A DNA stretch of 64,000 bases from Janthinobacterium sp. 64 (GCF_002813325.1 NZ_PHUG01000001.1:2914001-2978000), one strand, 5' to 3'. Positions 53,132 to 62,925 are shown, counted from the stretch's first letter. Notes: a model not told the origin generated them from the letters alone. A program made the numbers and translations.

Positions 53132-54324
53132 GCGGCGCCATGCCAATCCCGCCGGCGCGCATCGCCGACGTCGACGCCCTGCGCGGCTGCGCCCTGTTCG
53201 GCATTTTGGTCGTCAATATCGGCGCCTTCGCCACGCCCTGGTTCGGCCTGGGCATGCCCGATCCCGCCTTTCACGGCGGCGTGGACCGCGCCACGCACTT
53301 TCTCGTCGCGCTGCTGTTCGAGACCAAGTTCTACCTGCTGTTTTCCTTCCTGTTCGGCTACAGCTTCACCTTGCAGATGCAGGCGGCGGCGCGCGCCGAG
53401 GCGCCGTTCGTGCCGCGCATGCTGCGCCGGCAAGCGGGCCTGTGGCTGATCGGCGCCCTGCACGCCGTGTTGCTGTTTCATGGCGACATACTCACCACTT
53501 ACGCCGTGCTGGGCATCGTGCTGCTGGCGCTGCACCGCTGCGGTGAACGCCAGGCACTGTCCCTGGCGTTGACGCTCGTCGCCGTCTGCGTGGCGTTCTG
53601 GGCGGGCATGGCCTGGCTGCAAAGCCTGCAGCCGGCGGGCGACGCGACGGACAACGCCGTGGCGATGGCGCAAAAGGCGGCAAGCGCGCTGGCCGCCTAC
53701 CGCGCCACGCCCGCCGCCGTCGTCCATCAGCACCTGCGCGAACTGAGTGAAATCTGGATCGTCCTGCTGCTGGTGCAGGCACCGTGCGCGCTGGCCATGT
53801 TCCTGTGCGGCCTGGCCGCCGGCAAGCGCGAGATGCTGCTGCACGCCAGCGATTACCTGCCGCTGCGTCGCCGCCTGCTGTGGGCCGGGGCGCTGGTGGG
53901 CCTGCCCGGCGCAGCCTTTTACGCGTGGACGTCCGTGTATGCGCAAAGCCAGGCATGGCAGGTGGCGGGACTGGCCGTGGGCCTGGCCACCGCGCCGCTG
54001 CTGGCCGGCGCCTACCTGGCATTGGCGCTATCGCTGTTCGAGCGCCTGCGCGACGGCACGCTGTTTGCGCTGCTGGCCGACACGGGCCGCATGGCCCTGT
54101 CGAACTACCTGCTGCAGTCGGCCATCTGCGCCGTGCTGTTCCTCGCGTATGGCGCGCGGCTGATGGGCAGTGTGTCGCCGCTCGGTGCACTGGCGCTGGC
54201 CGCCATCATCTTCTGCCTGCAACTGCCTTTGAGCCGCTGGTGGCTGCGCGGCCATGCGTATGGCCCCGTCGAGTGGCTGCTGCGGGCCTTGACGATCGCC
54301 GCGTGGCCGCGCTGGCGGAGGTAG
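53128..54324 (+). CDS. DUF418-family membrane protein
   Basis: A 398-residue inner-membrane protein with about ten hydrophobic helices. It opens with RIADVDALRGCALFGILVVN, the hallmark of the DUF418/YeiB family. The C-terminal DUF418 segment (LADTGRMALSNYLLQSAICA) is also clear. The family's function is unestablished, and some members may be acyltransferase-like. Coupled by ATGA overlap to the TetR gene, which probably regulates it. It converges on the cyanophycinase gene, eight bases away, without a visible terminator. Confidence 0.85.
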   Translation: MSGAMPIPPARIADVDALRGCALFGILVVNIGAFATPWFGLGMPDPAFHGGVDRATHFLVALLFETKFYLLFSFLFGYSFTLQMQAAARAEAPFVPRMLRRQAGLWLIGALHAVLLFHGDILTTYAVLGIVLLALHRCGERQALSLALTLVAVCVAFWAGMAWLQSLQPAGDATDNAVAMAQKAASALAAYRATPAAVVHQHLRELSEIWIVLLLVQAPCALAMFLCGLAAGKREMLLHASDYLPLRRRLLWAGALVGLPGAAFYAWTSVYAQSQAWQVAGLAVGLATAPLLAGAYLALALSLFERLRDGTLFALLADTGRMALSNYLLQSAICAVLFLAYGARLMGSVSPLGALALAAIIFCLQLPLSRWWLRGHAYGPVEWLLRALTIAAWPRWRR

Positions 54325-54332
54325 CGCTGCGC

Positions 54333-55586
54333 TTACTTGTAGCGGTACAGCGGCTGGCGCAGCTGGATCGGGCGAATGTCGAGGCGCAGCTTCAGCACCG
54401 AATATGCTTCCGCCTCGGTCGAACTGTAGCCGACGCTGTTGACGGTTTTACTGAAGCGGAATTCGAAGCCGAGGTCCGGATACGGGTCGCGCGGGTTGCC
54501 GAAGGCGATGCCGATGGCTTCCTGCTGCGCGTTGTCGATCAAATTGCCCATCAGGTCGAGCACGGCGTTATTGCCGAGGATATCGTTGGTAAATACGGGT
54601 TCGCGCATGTCGGGCTGGTTCGGATCGAGCTTGTTGTCGGCCTTGTCCGGCGAAGGCGTAAACACACGCGTGACGAGGTTGAATTTATCGCCCCGGTCCA
54701 GGTAGCTGATGGCCGCATTGCTGATATTGAAATTTTTCACGCCACGGTCGCTGATGGCGCCCGACAGGTCGATCAGCAAGGCGCCGCTGTAGCCGATGAC
54801 TTCCACGTCGCGCATGGCGTCGACCACCATGGCACTGTTTTCATCGATGCCCAGTCCAAGGTGATAGCCTTTTTTCAGCATCACGGGAATCATGCGGGCA
54901 AAACGCCCGCGTACCAGCAAATGCTGGTCCACGAAGACATCGCTGCCGATGAAACCGAGGCCAGGCGCGATCTCGCGGCCATCCGTCACGCCCATCTTGA
55001 GCATGTCGAGCACGGGCTTGGCGTCGTAGAACATGGTGGTGCTCATGATGGCGGCGCCAGCGCTGGAACCGGCGATCACGCCGCCGTTGCGGTAGACCGA
55101 CCAGATGGCTTCCAGCGCGGCCGTGCGGCTGCCGTCCGGGCGCAGCAAGGCTTGCGTGATGCGCCCCTGGTCGCCGCCGGCAAAATAGATGCCGCTGGCC
55201 GACTTGATCTGCGTGACGATGGCCGGGTCTTCGGCGGCCTTGCGGTAATCGCGATTGGGCAGCTTGACGGCCAGCGGCACGAAAAAGGCGTCGGCACCAT
55301 ATTGATTGAGTTTTTGGATGATGCTTTCACCCGATTTTTCCGGATTCATCGCGGCAGAGGCCAGCACGGCAATCCGCGCGCCCGGCCCGCCCGACAGCTT
55401 GACGATGCGCTGCCAGACTTCGGCATTGTCGGCGCGCAGGCCGCCGCCGATGATGACGAGGGTGCCCTGCGGAGCGCTGCCAATGGCACTGCCGCCAGGC
55501 GCCGCCACGGCATGGAAGCTGCACAATGCCAGCGCGAACAACAGCGCGGCGCGGAAGGTGTGATACAGGCTTGAAGATGATTTCAT
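54333..55586 (-). CDS. cphE: Secreted cyanophycinase
   Basis: A 417-residue exported peptidase of family S51. ATG 55586 is chosen for its GAGAGG site and signal peptide (FRAALLFALALCSFHAVAA). The nucleophile Ser lies in VIAGSSAGAAIM, and GTLVIIGGGLRADN and YFAGGDQGRITQALL are typical of cyanophycinases. These cut multi-L-arginyl-poly-L-aspartate to beta-Asp-Arg dipeptides. Extracellular CphE-type enzymes are about this length; intracellular CphB is shorter and lacks the signal. It follows a TonB-dependent receptor (154 bases) and an RpiR gene on the same strand and faces a candidate dipeptide hydrolase operon, which supports a polymer-use role. Confidence 0.85.
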   Translation of the reverse strand: MKSSSSLYHTFRAALLFALALCSFHAVAAPGGSAIGSAPQGTLVIIGGGLRADNAEVWQRIVKLSGGPGARIAVLASAAMNPEKSGESIIQKLNQYGADAFFVPLAVKLPNRDYRKAAEDPAIVTQIKSASGIYFAGGDQGRITQALLRPDGSRTAALEAIWSVYRNGGVIAGSSAGAAIMSTTMFYDAKPVLDMLKMGVTDGREIAPGLGFIGSDVFVDQHLLVRGRFARMIPVMLKKGYHLGLGIDENSAMVVDAMRDVEVIGYSGALLIDLSGAISDRGVKNFNISNAAISYLDRGDKFNLVTRVFTPSPDKADNKLDPNQPDMREPVFTNDILGNNAVLDLMGNLIDNAQQEAIGIAFGNPRDPYPDLGFEFRFSKTVNSVGYSSTEAEAYSVLKLRLDIRPIQLRQPLYRYK

Positions 55587-55740
55587 GGTGCCTCTCGAAT
55601 ACATGGAAAGGGGCGCGCGCTTGTTGATACCGGCGCGCGCCCTTGCTGCCAAAACTGCCGCTTGCAACCCAACGCCATCGAGCTACGATACTACCCGCTG
55701 CGTGTGACAGCCGTATTGCGGCATCTCCTGCTTTGCCGCC

Positions 55741-58524
55741 TTATTTGAAGCTGTAATTGGCGCTGGCATAGAAGCGCCGGCCACGCGGGTCCGAATAAGT
55801 AGGGTCATAGCCGGACAGGAAGTAGTACGCCTGGTTCGAGTACGGCGGGCTGGTATTGAACAGATTCTGTATGCCCACGCGCAGCTTGAACTGCTTGCTG
55901 ACCGCATACGCGCCCGACATATCCCACAGCGTGTAGGCCTTCACCCGGTTCGGTTTGACCACGCTGCCGTCGTCCGTGTTGATGGCCGAATTCTGGTCAT
56001 CATAGCCGCTCGAATACGTGTTCGACAGGCTGGCCGAATACGGGCCGTTGTCCCAGTCCAGTGTGATCGTATGGCGCCAGCGCTGCACCACGCCGTCCGT
56101 GACGAATTTATTGAGGTTACTGATAAAAGCGTCTCCAGGGCTGGTCTGGATTTTCGAGTCGAGCACATACGTGCCGCTCAGGTGGCCGCCGAAACGTCCC
56201 CAGGCCGTTTTCACACCGTGCAGGTCGGCAGTGATATCGATGCCCGCAGCTTTTTGCGCACCGCGGTTTTCCTTGCGCAGTTCGATGTAGTCGATTTCAT
56301 TGTCTTCATCGCGGTGCACCAGGTCACCGTACTTGGACAGGTTGGACAGGATGATGTCGTCGCCGATTTCGCTGATCAGGTCCGTGCGCTTGATGTTCCA
56401 GTAATCGAAGCTGAAGGTCCAGTGCTGGCTCGGTTCGAGCACCAGGCCGGCCGTGAACTGGCGGCTGCGCTCTGGTTTCAGCTTGTCGTTGCTGTAGCGG
56501 CGCGTATCCCAGTTATATGTGCATCGCGTGTAATCGTAATCGATAGACGCACAATACACGGGATCAGGCAGGGTGGCCGTGCTGCTGTAAACAGTGGGAC
56601 GGTGCAACTCGGACATGGAAGGCGCGCGGAAGCCCTTGCCGGCCGACGCGCGCAGCAGCACCTGCTTGCTGGGCATGTAGGTCAGGCCGATTTTAGGACT
56701 CAAGGCGCCGCCCACCTGCTGGTAATGGTCATAGCGGCCCGAGAGCTGCGCCTGCCACTGCTTGCTGAATGGCAGCAGCAGTTCGCTGTAAATGGCTTGC
56801 ACGTTGCGGCTGTCGCTGGTGGGTTTTCCGCCTTCTGGGGCATCATCGTTATTGATGTTGTCACTCATCAGCAGTTCGGAAGGACGGAACTCCGTGCGCT
56901 CGCGCCGCACTTCGCCACCCACGGCCAGCGCCATATCGCCGCCGCCCATAGCCATCAAGGCGCGCGACACCTTGAAATCCAGGGCATCCATGGTGCCACG
57001 CGCATGACGTACTTCATCATTGACCTGAAGGCTATCAATCAGCGCCTTGCCTTCGGCTCCCGAGGGGCCAAAAGGATTAATAAGGCCATCGGCGATACCC
57101 TTCTTGAGCTCTTTATACAGCAGGTATCCATGCGTATCTCTGTCGCGTACAGTATTCACACTATGGTTGACACCTACATCGTAATCCCATCCCGCCGCCG
57201 TACCGGTCGCCCCCACCACGATGCGCTGGCTATCGCTGGTCAGCTCGCTGGTACGCATGCCGCCTTCGTTCAATCGGATACGCAATTCCAGCTCTGTGTC
57301 GATTGGCTCGCCATCCTCATCAACAGCAGTGAAAAGGCCAGAACCTGCCAATTGCGGAATCCTGCTCGCATCGACATAGGCGCGCACGCGCGCGGAAGAA
57401 CCTGCATAATAGGTACGCGAACGACTCAAGGCAACCTCCGCATATAGCTGATGGTCGGCGTTCAGTTTCAACACTCCACGCGTAAGGAAATTCTGCTTGT
57501 CGGATTTCGGATACAGCTCTGTATCGCCCATGTAATCATAGGTACAGCCGTCAACGCCACCGGTACCATTAGGTAGGTGCAGGTTGGCCGGTGGATGACA
57601 GCCGGGAGCTCCGGTATTGATCGTCCCCTTCGAAATTGGGCGTCCGTTCAGCGGGAAGCCCTTGAGCGCCTCAAACTGTTCCTCCGACAGTACGATGTTC
57701 GCAGGGCTTGTGTACCCGGACAAGAGGTGGCCGAGCCGCTCCGGCACATGCAGGTTCGGAATGAACTTGCGCTGCGAAGTGCTCAGGCGGTCGGTTTTTT
57801 GCAGGTCGACCACGGCAAAGATATTGTAGCCATCCGCCGCCAGGTCGCCGGTGCCAGCCGTGATGCTGGCCGTGCGCTTGCCGGCCCCGCCTTCATCGGT
57901 GCGGCTGCCGTAGACATTCAGCTCCACGCCCTGGTAATCCTTGCGCGTAATAAAATTGATGACGCCGCCGATGGCATCCGTGCCGTACAGGGCCGAAGCA
58001 CCGTCGAGCAATACTTCCACGCGCTGCAGGGCGGCGGCGGGAATGTTATTCAGGTCCACGCCCGCATCGTCGCCGGGCGAGGCAAAGTTGGCCATGCGCC
58101 GGCCATTGAGCAGCACCAGGGTCGATGAGGTACCCACGCCGCGCAGGTTGGCGCTGTTGAAGCCGCGCTGGTCGCCGCCCACGTTGATGCTGACGCCATC
58201 GGTCAGGCCGCCCACGTTGGCCGACACGCGCGCCATCAGCTCGGCCGCCGTCGTCACGCCCGCCTTCTCGATCTCGGCGCGCGTGATGATCTGCACCGGC
58301 AGCGCCGTCTCCGATTCCAGGCGCTTGATGGCCGAACCCGTGATCTCCACGCGCTGCATTTTTTTCGGCGCCGGCTCGCCATCTTGCTCTTGCGCCTGTG
58401 CGCCGCCAGCCAGCATGCCCAGCGCCGCCGACACGCTCAAGGCGCCCAGCGCGAGGCGCACGCCTTGCGCCAGCACCGACTCGCGTGGCAATACGGAACG
58501 GCCGTCCTGTCTTTTCATGTGCAT
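55741..58524 (-). CDS. TonB-dependent receptor of the cyanophycin locus
   Basis: A 927-residue outer-membrane receptor. ATG 58524 is preceded by GGGGAGAG; ATG 58518 is also possible. A long signal peptide (residues to about 45) leads to the TonB-box/plug region (KKMQRVEITGSAIKRLESET; VEVLLDGASALYGTDAIGGV). The barrel ends in a C-terminal Phe-Lys (FYASANYSFK). It lacks an STN signalling domain, unlike the receptor at 9859. The N-terminal style (QRVEITGSxIKR) is that of receptors for oligosaccharides and peptides rather than siderophores. Between an RpiR regulator and the cyanophycinase, it probably imports cyanophycin fragments; the ligand is inference. Confidence 0.85.
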   Translation of the reverse strand: MHMKRQDGRSVLPRESVLAQGVRLALGALSVSAALGMLAGGAQAQEQDGEPAPKKMQRVEITGSAIKRLESETALPVQIITRAEIEKAGVTTAAELMARVSANVGGLTDGVSINVGGDQRGFNSANLRGVGTSSTLVLLNGRRMANFASPGDDAGVDLNNIPAAALQRVEVLLDGASALYGTDAIGGVINFITRKDYQGVELNVYGSRTDEGGAGKRTASITAGTGDLAADGYNIFAVVDLQKTDRLSTSQRKFIPNLHVPERLGHLLSGYTSPANIVLSEEQFEALKGFPLNGRPISKGTINTGAPGCHPPANLHLPNGTGGVDGCTYDYMGDTELYPKSDKQNFLTRGVLKLNADHQLYAEVALSRSRTYYAGSSARVRAYVDASRIPQLAGSGLFTAVDEDGEPIDTELELRIRLNEGGMRTSELTSDSQRIVVGATGTAAGWDYDVGVNHSVNTVRDRDTHGYLLYKELKKGIADGLINPFGPSGAEGKALIDSLQVNDEVRHARGTMDALDFKVSRALMAMGGGDMALAVGGEVRRERTEFRPSELLMSDNINNDDAPEGGKPTSDSRNVQAIYSELLLPFSKQWQAQLSGRYDHYQQVGGALSPKIGLTYMPSKQVLLRASAGKGFRAPSMSELHRPTVYSSTATLPDPVYCASIDYDYTRCTYNWDTRRYSNDKLKPERSRQFTAGLVLEPSQHWTFSFDYWNIKRTDLISEIGDDIILSNLSKYGDLVHRDEDNEIDYIELRKENRGAQKAAGIDITADLHGVKTAWGRFGGHLSGTYVLDSKIQTSPGDAFISNLNKFVTDGVVQRWRHTITLDWDNGPYSASLSNTYSSGYDDQNSAINTDDGSVVKPNRVKAYTLWDMSGAYAVSKQFKLRVGIQNLFNTSPPYSNQAYYFLSGYDPTYSDPRGRRFYASANYSFK

Positions 58525-58559
58525 TGCATCTCTCCCCAATGGTGTATGTCTGATTTTTA

Positions 58560-59561
58560 TCATGATTTTTGTACTGCCTTGCGCTGCCTGGATACTGCTT
58601 TCCGGGGCCCTGGCACGCCATGCTCGCCGCCGTACAGATAGGCGGCGATGACGTCGCTCAGGCGGGCCGCTTTTTCAACGTTCTTCTTGTTCGACACCAT
58701 CAGCGCCACGGCCAGCGCCTCTATCATGGCCAGCGCCGTGCTGGCGCTGCTGGGCAGGACGGGATGCGTGCTTTGCGCATACAAGGCGTGATCGGCCAGT
58801 TCGGCCAGGGGGGATGCGGGAGAATCGGTGAGCGCCACGATGCAGGCGCCACGGTCGCGCGCAAAGCTGGCCAGGCCGATGCAGTCGAGCGTATAGCGCG
58901 GGAACGAGATCACCACCAGCACGTCGTGCGCCGTCAGGTTGACCAGGTGCCCGGCCGCCACTTCCGAACCGCCGATGCCCACCACTTCCACCACATGCGG
59001 GCAAAACGGCTGCAGATGCTGCACCAGCATGCCCGCCAGATTGGCCGACAGGCCAAACCCCATCACATACACCACCCTGGCGCGCGTCAGGCGCCGCACC
59101 ACGGCCTGCATGGTGGGCGGCGACAGGGCATCGGATGTGGCGGCGATATTCGCGGCCGCATATTCCAGGCTTTCCGTGATGGGTGATGTGGCGCGCGCGC
59201 GCCGTTCTATGGTAAGGCGCAATTTGTCGACCGGCTGCAACAGCGATTGCAGGGTTTCGGCCATGGCGCTGCGCATGGCCGAATAATTCTTTTGCCCGAT
59301 GTCGCGCGCGAAGCGGCTGATGGTCGCCGTCGATACCTGGCAGCTGTCGGCCAGCTCCTCGATGCCCAGCGCTGTCACGCGCATCTGGTTGCGCAGCAGG
59401 TAGTCGGCGATCTGCCGCTGCGAGGCCGAGCCGCCGGCCAGCACGTGCATCAGCGTTTGCCCCAACGGCGATTGCGCGAAGGCGGCATCGGGCGACGACA
59501 GGGCGCCGGCCACTGGCGTGCGCAAGCTGCTGTTACGGGCAGGACTGGCGGATGATTTCAT
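58560..59561 (-). CDS. MurR/RpiR-family transcriptional regulator
   Basis: A 333-residue regulator with an N-terminal helix-turn-helix of the RpiR type (LGIEELADSCQVSTATISRFARDIG) and a C-terminal SIS domain (RARVVYVMGFGLSANLAGML; DVLVVISFPRYTLD). RpiR proteins usually sense phosphorylated sugars or other metabolites. An extra N-terminal 30 or so residues precede the HTH. It lies 35 bases upstream of the receptor gene and is divergent from the hydrolase-transporter pair, so it likely controls both arms. A palindrome at 59661-59672 is a candidate operator. Confidence 0.88.
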   Translation of the reverse strand: MKSSASPARNSSLRTPVAGALSSPDAAFAQSPLGQTLMHVLAGGSASQRQIADYLLRNQMRVTALGIEELADSCQVSTATISRFARDIGQKNYSAMRSAMAETLQSLLQPVDKLRLTIERRARATSPITESLEYAAANIAATSDALSPPTMQAVVRRLTRARVVYVMGFGLSANLAGMLVQHLQPFCPHVVEVVGIGGSEVAAGHLVNLTAHDVLVVISFPRYTLDCIGLASFARDRGACIVALTDSPASPLAELADHALYAQSTHPVLPSSASTALAMIEALAVALMVSNKKNVEKAARLSDVIAAYLYGGEHGVPGPRKAVSRQRKAVQKS

Positions 59562-59660
59562 ATCACTGGCGGCCTGTGTTCTTGTGCATGGCGGATGACG
59601 GATAAAAAGGCGAATACGGGTCGCTGGAACTTACTGTACTCATATCAAAAAGAAAACTCA

Positions 59661-59672
59661 ACAAATATTTGT
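59661..59672. promoter_or_regulatory. Palindrome in the rpiR / hydrolase divergent region
   Basis: ACAAATATTTGT, a perfect 12-base palindrome in an A/T-rich stretch between the divergent genes. A candidate site for the RpiR regulator; no direct evidence. Confidence 0.45.
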
Positions 59673-59763
59673 AAAAGGATTTTCATTGATTTACTTCGTG
59701 AAAATAATGCTACATAATCGACCGAAATCCATCAACTGCGCCCCGTTTTGGGGCGAATTTACC

Positions 59764-60900
59764 ATGCAAGTACAACAGCATCCCATCTCCAGCGCGCACG
59801 CCAGCGTAGCGTGCCAGTTGAGCAGCTTTCACTTTGGCACGGCAGCGGCCAGCAGCCGCAGCGGCAAAAAGGTGTACATCCAGGCGGCGCTGCACGCGGA
59901 CGAAGTGCCGGGCATGCTGGTGTCGCAATTTCTGCGCCGCGAACTGCTGGCGCTGGAAGCGGCCGGCAAGGTGCATGGCGAAATCATCCTGGTGCCGGCC
60001 GCCAACCCGATCGGCCTGGCGCAAGCCATCCATGGCGCGCCGTTCGGCCGCTTCGACCTGACCACCGGCATCAACTTCAACCGCGCCTACCGCCACGTGG
60101 CCGATGAACTGAAAACCACGCTGGCTGGCCTGCTGGGACAGGATGCGCAAGCCAACGTGTCGCTGATACGCGAGCACGCGCGCGCCGCCGTCGCCGCCTG
60201 GCGGCCGTCCACGGATGCGGAGACCTTGAAGAAAACCCTGCTGGGCATGGCCATCGATGCCGACATCGTGCTCGACCTGCATTGCGATAACGAGGCGGCC
60301 CTGCACATCTACACGGGCACGCCGTTGGCGGCGCAGATCGCGCCCCTGTCCGCGCTCTTGGGTGCGCGCGCCGTGCTGCTGGAACTGGCGGCCGGCGAAG
60401 AGCCGTTCGACGAAGCCTGCAGCCGATTGTGGTGGGATCTCGACGCGCACTTCGGCGGCCGCTATCCGATTCCTGCCGCCTGCCTGTCGACCACCGTCGA
60501 ATTGCGCGGCGAAGTGGAAGTGAGCTACGCCCTGGCAGAGCGCGACGCCGCCGCCCTGCTGCGCTTTCTTGCCATCGAGGGTGTGCTGGAGATCGCCGGT
60601 GCCGGCGACGACCTGCCCGCGCTGCAGTGCCAGCCCACGCCGCTGGCCGGCGTGGAGCCGATCCTCGCGCCGCATCACGGCGTACTGGTGTATCTGCGCG
60701 AAATGGGCGACGTGCTGGCCGCAGGCGATGCGCTGGCCGACCTGATCGATCCCGTCAGCGGCGAGACGACGACCTTGCGCTGCAGCGTCGCCGGTGTCTT
60801 TTTTGCGCGCAGCGCCCACCGCCACGTCTTGCGCGGCATGAACGTCGGCAAGGTCGCAGGCAGCATCGCCTTCCGCGGCGGCAGCCTGCTGAGCCAATGA
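59764..60900 (+). CDS. M14/AstE-type zinc hydrolase, candidate beta-Asp-Arg dipeptidase (CphZ-like)
   Basis: A 378-residue protein of the succinylglutamate desuccinylase/aspartoacylase branch of M14. The start ATG 59764 gives the family-typical length; upstream codons lack features. Zinc ligands are seen in ALHADEVPG (His-44, Glu-47) and DLHCDNEA (His-173); NFNRAYR is the substrate carboxylate-binding segment and TVELRGE holds a likely catalytic Glu. The C-terminal domain is beta-rich. In cyanophycin clusters, members of this family (CphZ) are reported, as I recall, to hydrolyse beta-Asp-Arg dipeptides. The neighbouring cyanophycinase and transporter fit this, but desuccinylase or deacylase activity remains possible. 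Confidence 0.75.
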   Translation: MQVQQHPISSAHASVACQLSSFHFGTAAASSRSGKKVYIQAALHADEVPGMLVSQFLRRELLALEAAGKVHGEIILVPAANPIGLAQAIHGAPFGRFDLTTGINFNRAYRHVADELKTTLAGLLGQDAQANVSLIREHARAAVAAWRPSTDAETLKKTLLGMAIDADIVLDLHCDNEAALHIYTGTPLAAQIAPLSALLGARAVLLELAAGEEPFDEACSRLWWDLDAHFGGRYPIPAACLSTTVELRGEVEVSYALAERDAAALLRFLAIEGVLEIAGAGDDLPALQCQPTPLAGVEPILAPHHGVLVYLREMGDVLAAGDALADLIDPVSGETTTLRCSVAGVFFARSAHRHVLRGMNVGKVAGSIAFRGGSLLSQ

Positions 60901-60904
60901 CGCC

Positions 60905-62293
60905 ATGAGAAAATTCAAGCTGCCCAATACCTTTGTCCTGCTGTGCGGCATCCTGGCCATGATCGCCCTGGCGACCTGGCTGGTACCCGGCGGGAAATTC
61001 GATACGCAACTGGTGAACGGCAAACAGCTGATCATTCCCGGCACGTTTCATTACGTCGACAACAAGCCGCAGGGACTGGCCGCGTTGATGATGGCGCCCA
61101 TCAAGGGTTTCGTCGACGCCAGCCTGATCATCGGCTTCATCCTGATCGTCGGCGGCGCCTTCGCCGTACTGCAAAAAACCGAAGCCTTCGATTCGCTGAT
61201 CAAGGCCATCGCCAAGGCGCATACCAGTTCGCGCTTCGTGCGCGCCGCCATCATCCCCGTCTTCTTCACCATGTTTTCGCTGGGCGGCGCCACCTTCGGC
61301 ATGAACGAGGAGGCCATTCCCTTCATTCTGATCTTCGTGCCGCTGGCGCTGGCCCTGGGCTATGACACCATCACGGGCGTGTCGATTCCCTTCATCGGCT
61401 CGCAAGTGGGTTTTTCCGCCGCCTTTTTGAACCCGTTCAACGTCGGTATCGCGCAAGGCATCGCCGGCGTGCCGATCTTTTCCGGCATCGGCTACCGCCT
61501 GATCGTCTGGGCCATCGCCACGGCCGTCAGCATCGTGTTTTTGATGTGGTACGCGGCGCGCATCAAGCGCCACCCGGAAAAAAGCCCGACCTACCTGCTC
61601 GACATCGAAAAGCGCAGCGAACACACGCTGGACCTCGACAGCTTTGCCGGCATGACGCGCACGCACCGCGCGGTGCTGTGGATTTTCATGGCGACCTTGC
61701 TGACGATGGTCGTCGGCGTCGTCAAGTACGACTGGTTCATCGATGAAATCGCCGCGCTGTTCCTGGTGATGGCCATCGTCGTCGGCCTGGTCGGCCGGCT
61801 CGACATGGACAGCCTGGTGGCGTCGTTCGTGCAGGGCGCGCGCGACATGGTCAGCGTGGCGCTCGTCATCGCGCTGGCGCGCGGCACCATGATCCTGGCG
61901 CGCGACGCGCAGATCATCGACACCATGCTGCATGCATTGACGCCCCTGGTGGCCTCGTCGAGTCCCGTCTTCGCCGCACAGAAGATGTTCTTCATGCAGT
62001 CGGTGATCAACTTCTTCATCCATTCCGGCAGCGGCCAGGCGGCGCTCACCATGCCCATCATGGCGCCGCTGGCCGACCTGGTGGGGGTGACGCGCCAGAC
62101 GGCCATCCTGGCCTTCCAGTTCGGCGAATTCACCACGCCGATGATCCCCACCTCCGGCATCACCGTCGGCGTACTGGCGCTGGCGCGCGTGCCGTGGATT
62201 ACCTGGGCCAAGTGGATGATTCCGCTGCAGCTGATCTACCTGGTGCTGGCGCTGCTGCTATTGATTCCACCGTGCCTGATGCACTGGCAGTAA
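60905..62293 (+). CDS. YfcC-family membrane transporter
   Basis: A 462-residue inner-membrane protein with about twelve helices. It matches the YfcC/UIT-type family (KLPNTFVLLCGILAMIALATWLVPGGKFD; GGATFGMNEEAIPFI; SGSGQAALTMPIMAPLADL). E. coli YfcC is poorly characterised; relatives carry dicarboxylates, short-chain acids or dipeptides. It starts four bases after the hydrolase gene and is co-transcribed. In this locus it could import beta-Asp-Arg or related dipeptides across the inner membrane, which is inference. A strong terminator follows at 62477. Confidence 0.85.
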   Translation: MRKFKLPNTFVLLCGILAMIALATWLVPGGKFDTQLVNGKQLIIPGTFHYVDNKPQGLAALMMAPIKGFVDASLIIGFILIVGGAFAVLQKTEAFDSLIKAIAKAHTSSRFVRAAIIPVFFTMFSLGGATFGMNEEAIPFILIFVPLALALGYDTITGVSIPFIGSQVGFSAAFLNPFNVGIAQGIAGVPIFSGIGYRLIVWAIATAVSIVFLMWYAARIKRHPEKSPTYLLDIEKRSEHTLDLDSFAGMTRTHRAVLWIFMATLLTMVVGVVKYDWFIDEIAALFLVMAIVVGLVGRLDMDSLVASFVQGARDMVSVALVIALARGTMILARDAQIIDTMLHALTPLVASSSPVFAAQKMFFMQSVINFFIHSGSGQAALTMPIMAPLADLVGVTRQTAILAFQFGEFTTPMIPTSGITVGVLALARVPWITWAKWMIPLQLIYLVLALLLLIPPCLMHWQ

Positions 62294-62476
62294 ACGGAAC
62301 ACGCCATTGGCGATGCCGATGGCAAGCTGAAAAGTGCTGTGGATGGCGGGAAGCTCGCGTTCCGCCTGGGCTGAAAAGGAAACGGGGGCGCCGCCCGTTC
62401 CGATTGCCGATGATGCTGTATTGCTGAAGCTGATGGAGCTACTGGTATGGCTTCCTGATACTGCAGACAATGCATG

Positions 62477-62500
62477 GCCGCGCTTACAGCGCGGCTTTTT
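62477..62500 (+). terminator. Rho-independent terminator after the YfcC gene
   Basis: GCCGCGCT-TAC-AGCGCGGC followed by five T (62496-62500). The stem covers the stop codon of the converging small gene at 62484. Confidence 0.88.
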
Positions 62501-62690
62501 CTTCGGCGCTCAAACGCTTGGCGCTGACATACACGGTGTGCATGGTGGCTTGGTCGGTGCTGGCGGCGAGGGCGGCGGAAGCGGCCGGCGCGGCGCGCAA
62601 TTTCGGCACGGCGGCGGTGGCCAGGCTGGTGGCGGCGGCAACGGCGATGATGGCAACGAAGATGGCTTCCATGTTTTTAGCGATGTTCAT
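62484..62690 (-). CDS. Small membrane or exported protein
   Basis: A 68-residue protein from ATG 62690, behind AAAGGA. A hydrophobic segment (AIFVAIIAVAAATSLATAAV, residues 9-28) is either a signal peptide or a membrane helix. The remainder is Ala-rich with a C-terminal TMHTVYVSAKRLSAEEKAAL. The stop codon lies inside the terminator of the converging operon. No family recognised. Monocistronic. Confidence 0.65.
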   Translation of the reverse strand: MNIAKNMEAIFVAIIAVAAATSLATAAVPKLRAAPAASAALAASTDQATMHTVYVSAKRLSAEEKAAL

Positions 62691-62925
62691 GATGGTGTCC
62701 TTTGGGTGGCTGGTTGTGTGTTGCGATGATTGAACTGTAGGCCGATCACCCCTGAACTGCCATCGGATTGCGACCAAACGCACGATACGCGGGACAGAAT
62801 ACAAAAAGCCCGGATGGAACGCACAACAGCGTCCGCAGCGTGGCATTTGACGCTTGCCAGCCCCAATCCCGGCCATTTCAGCGCCCTGCAAGCCCCTAAA
62901 AGCCCTACCGCCGGCCAACCTTGTT

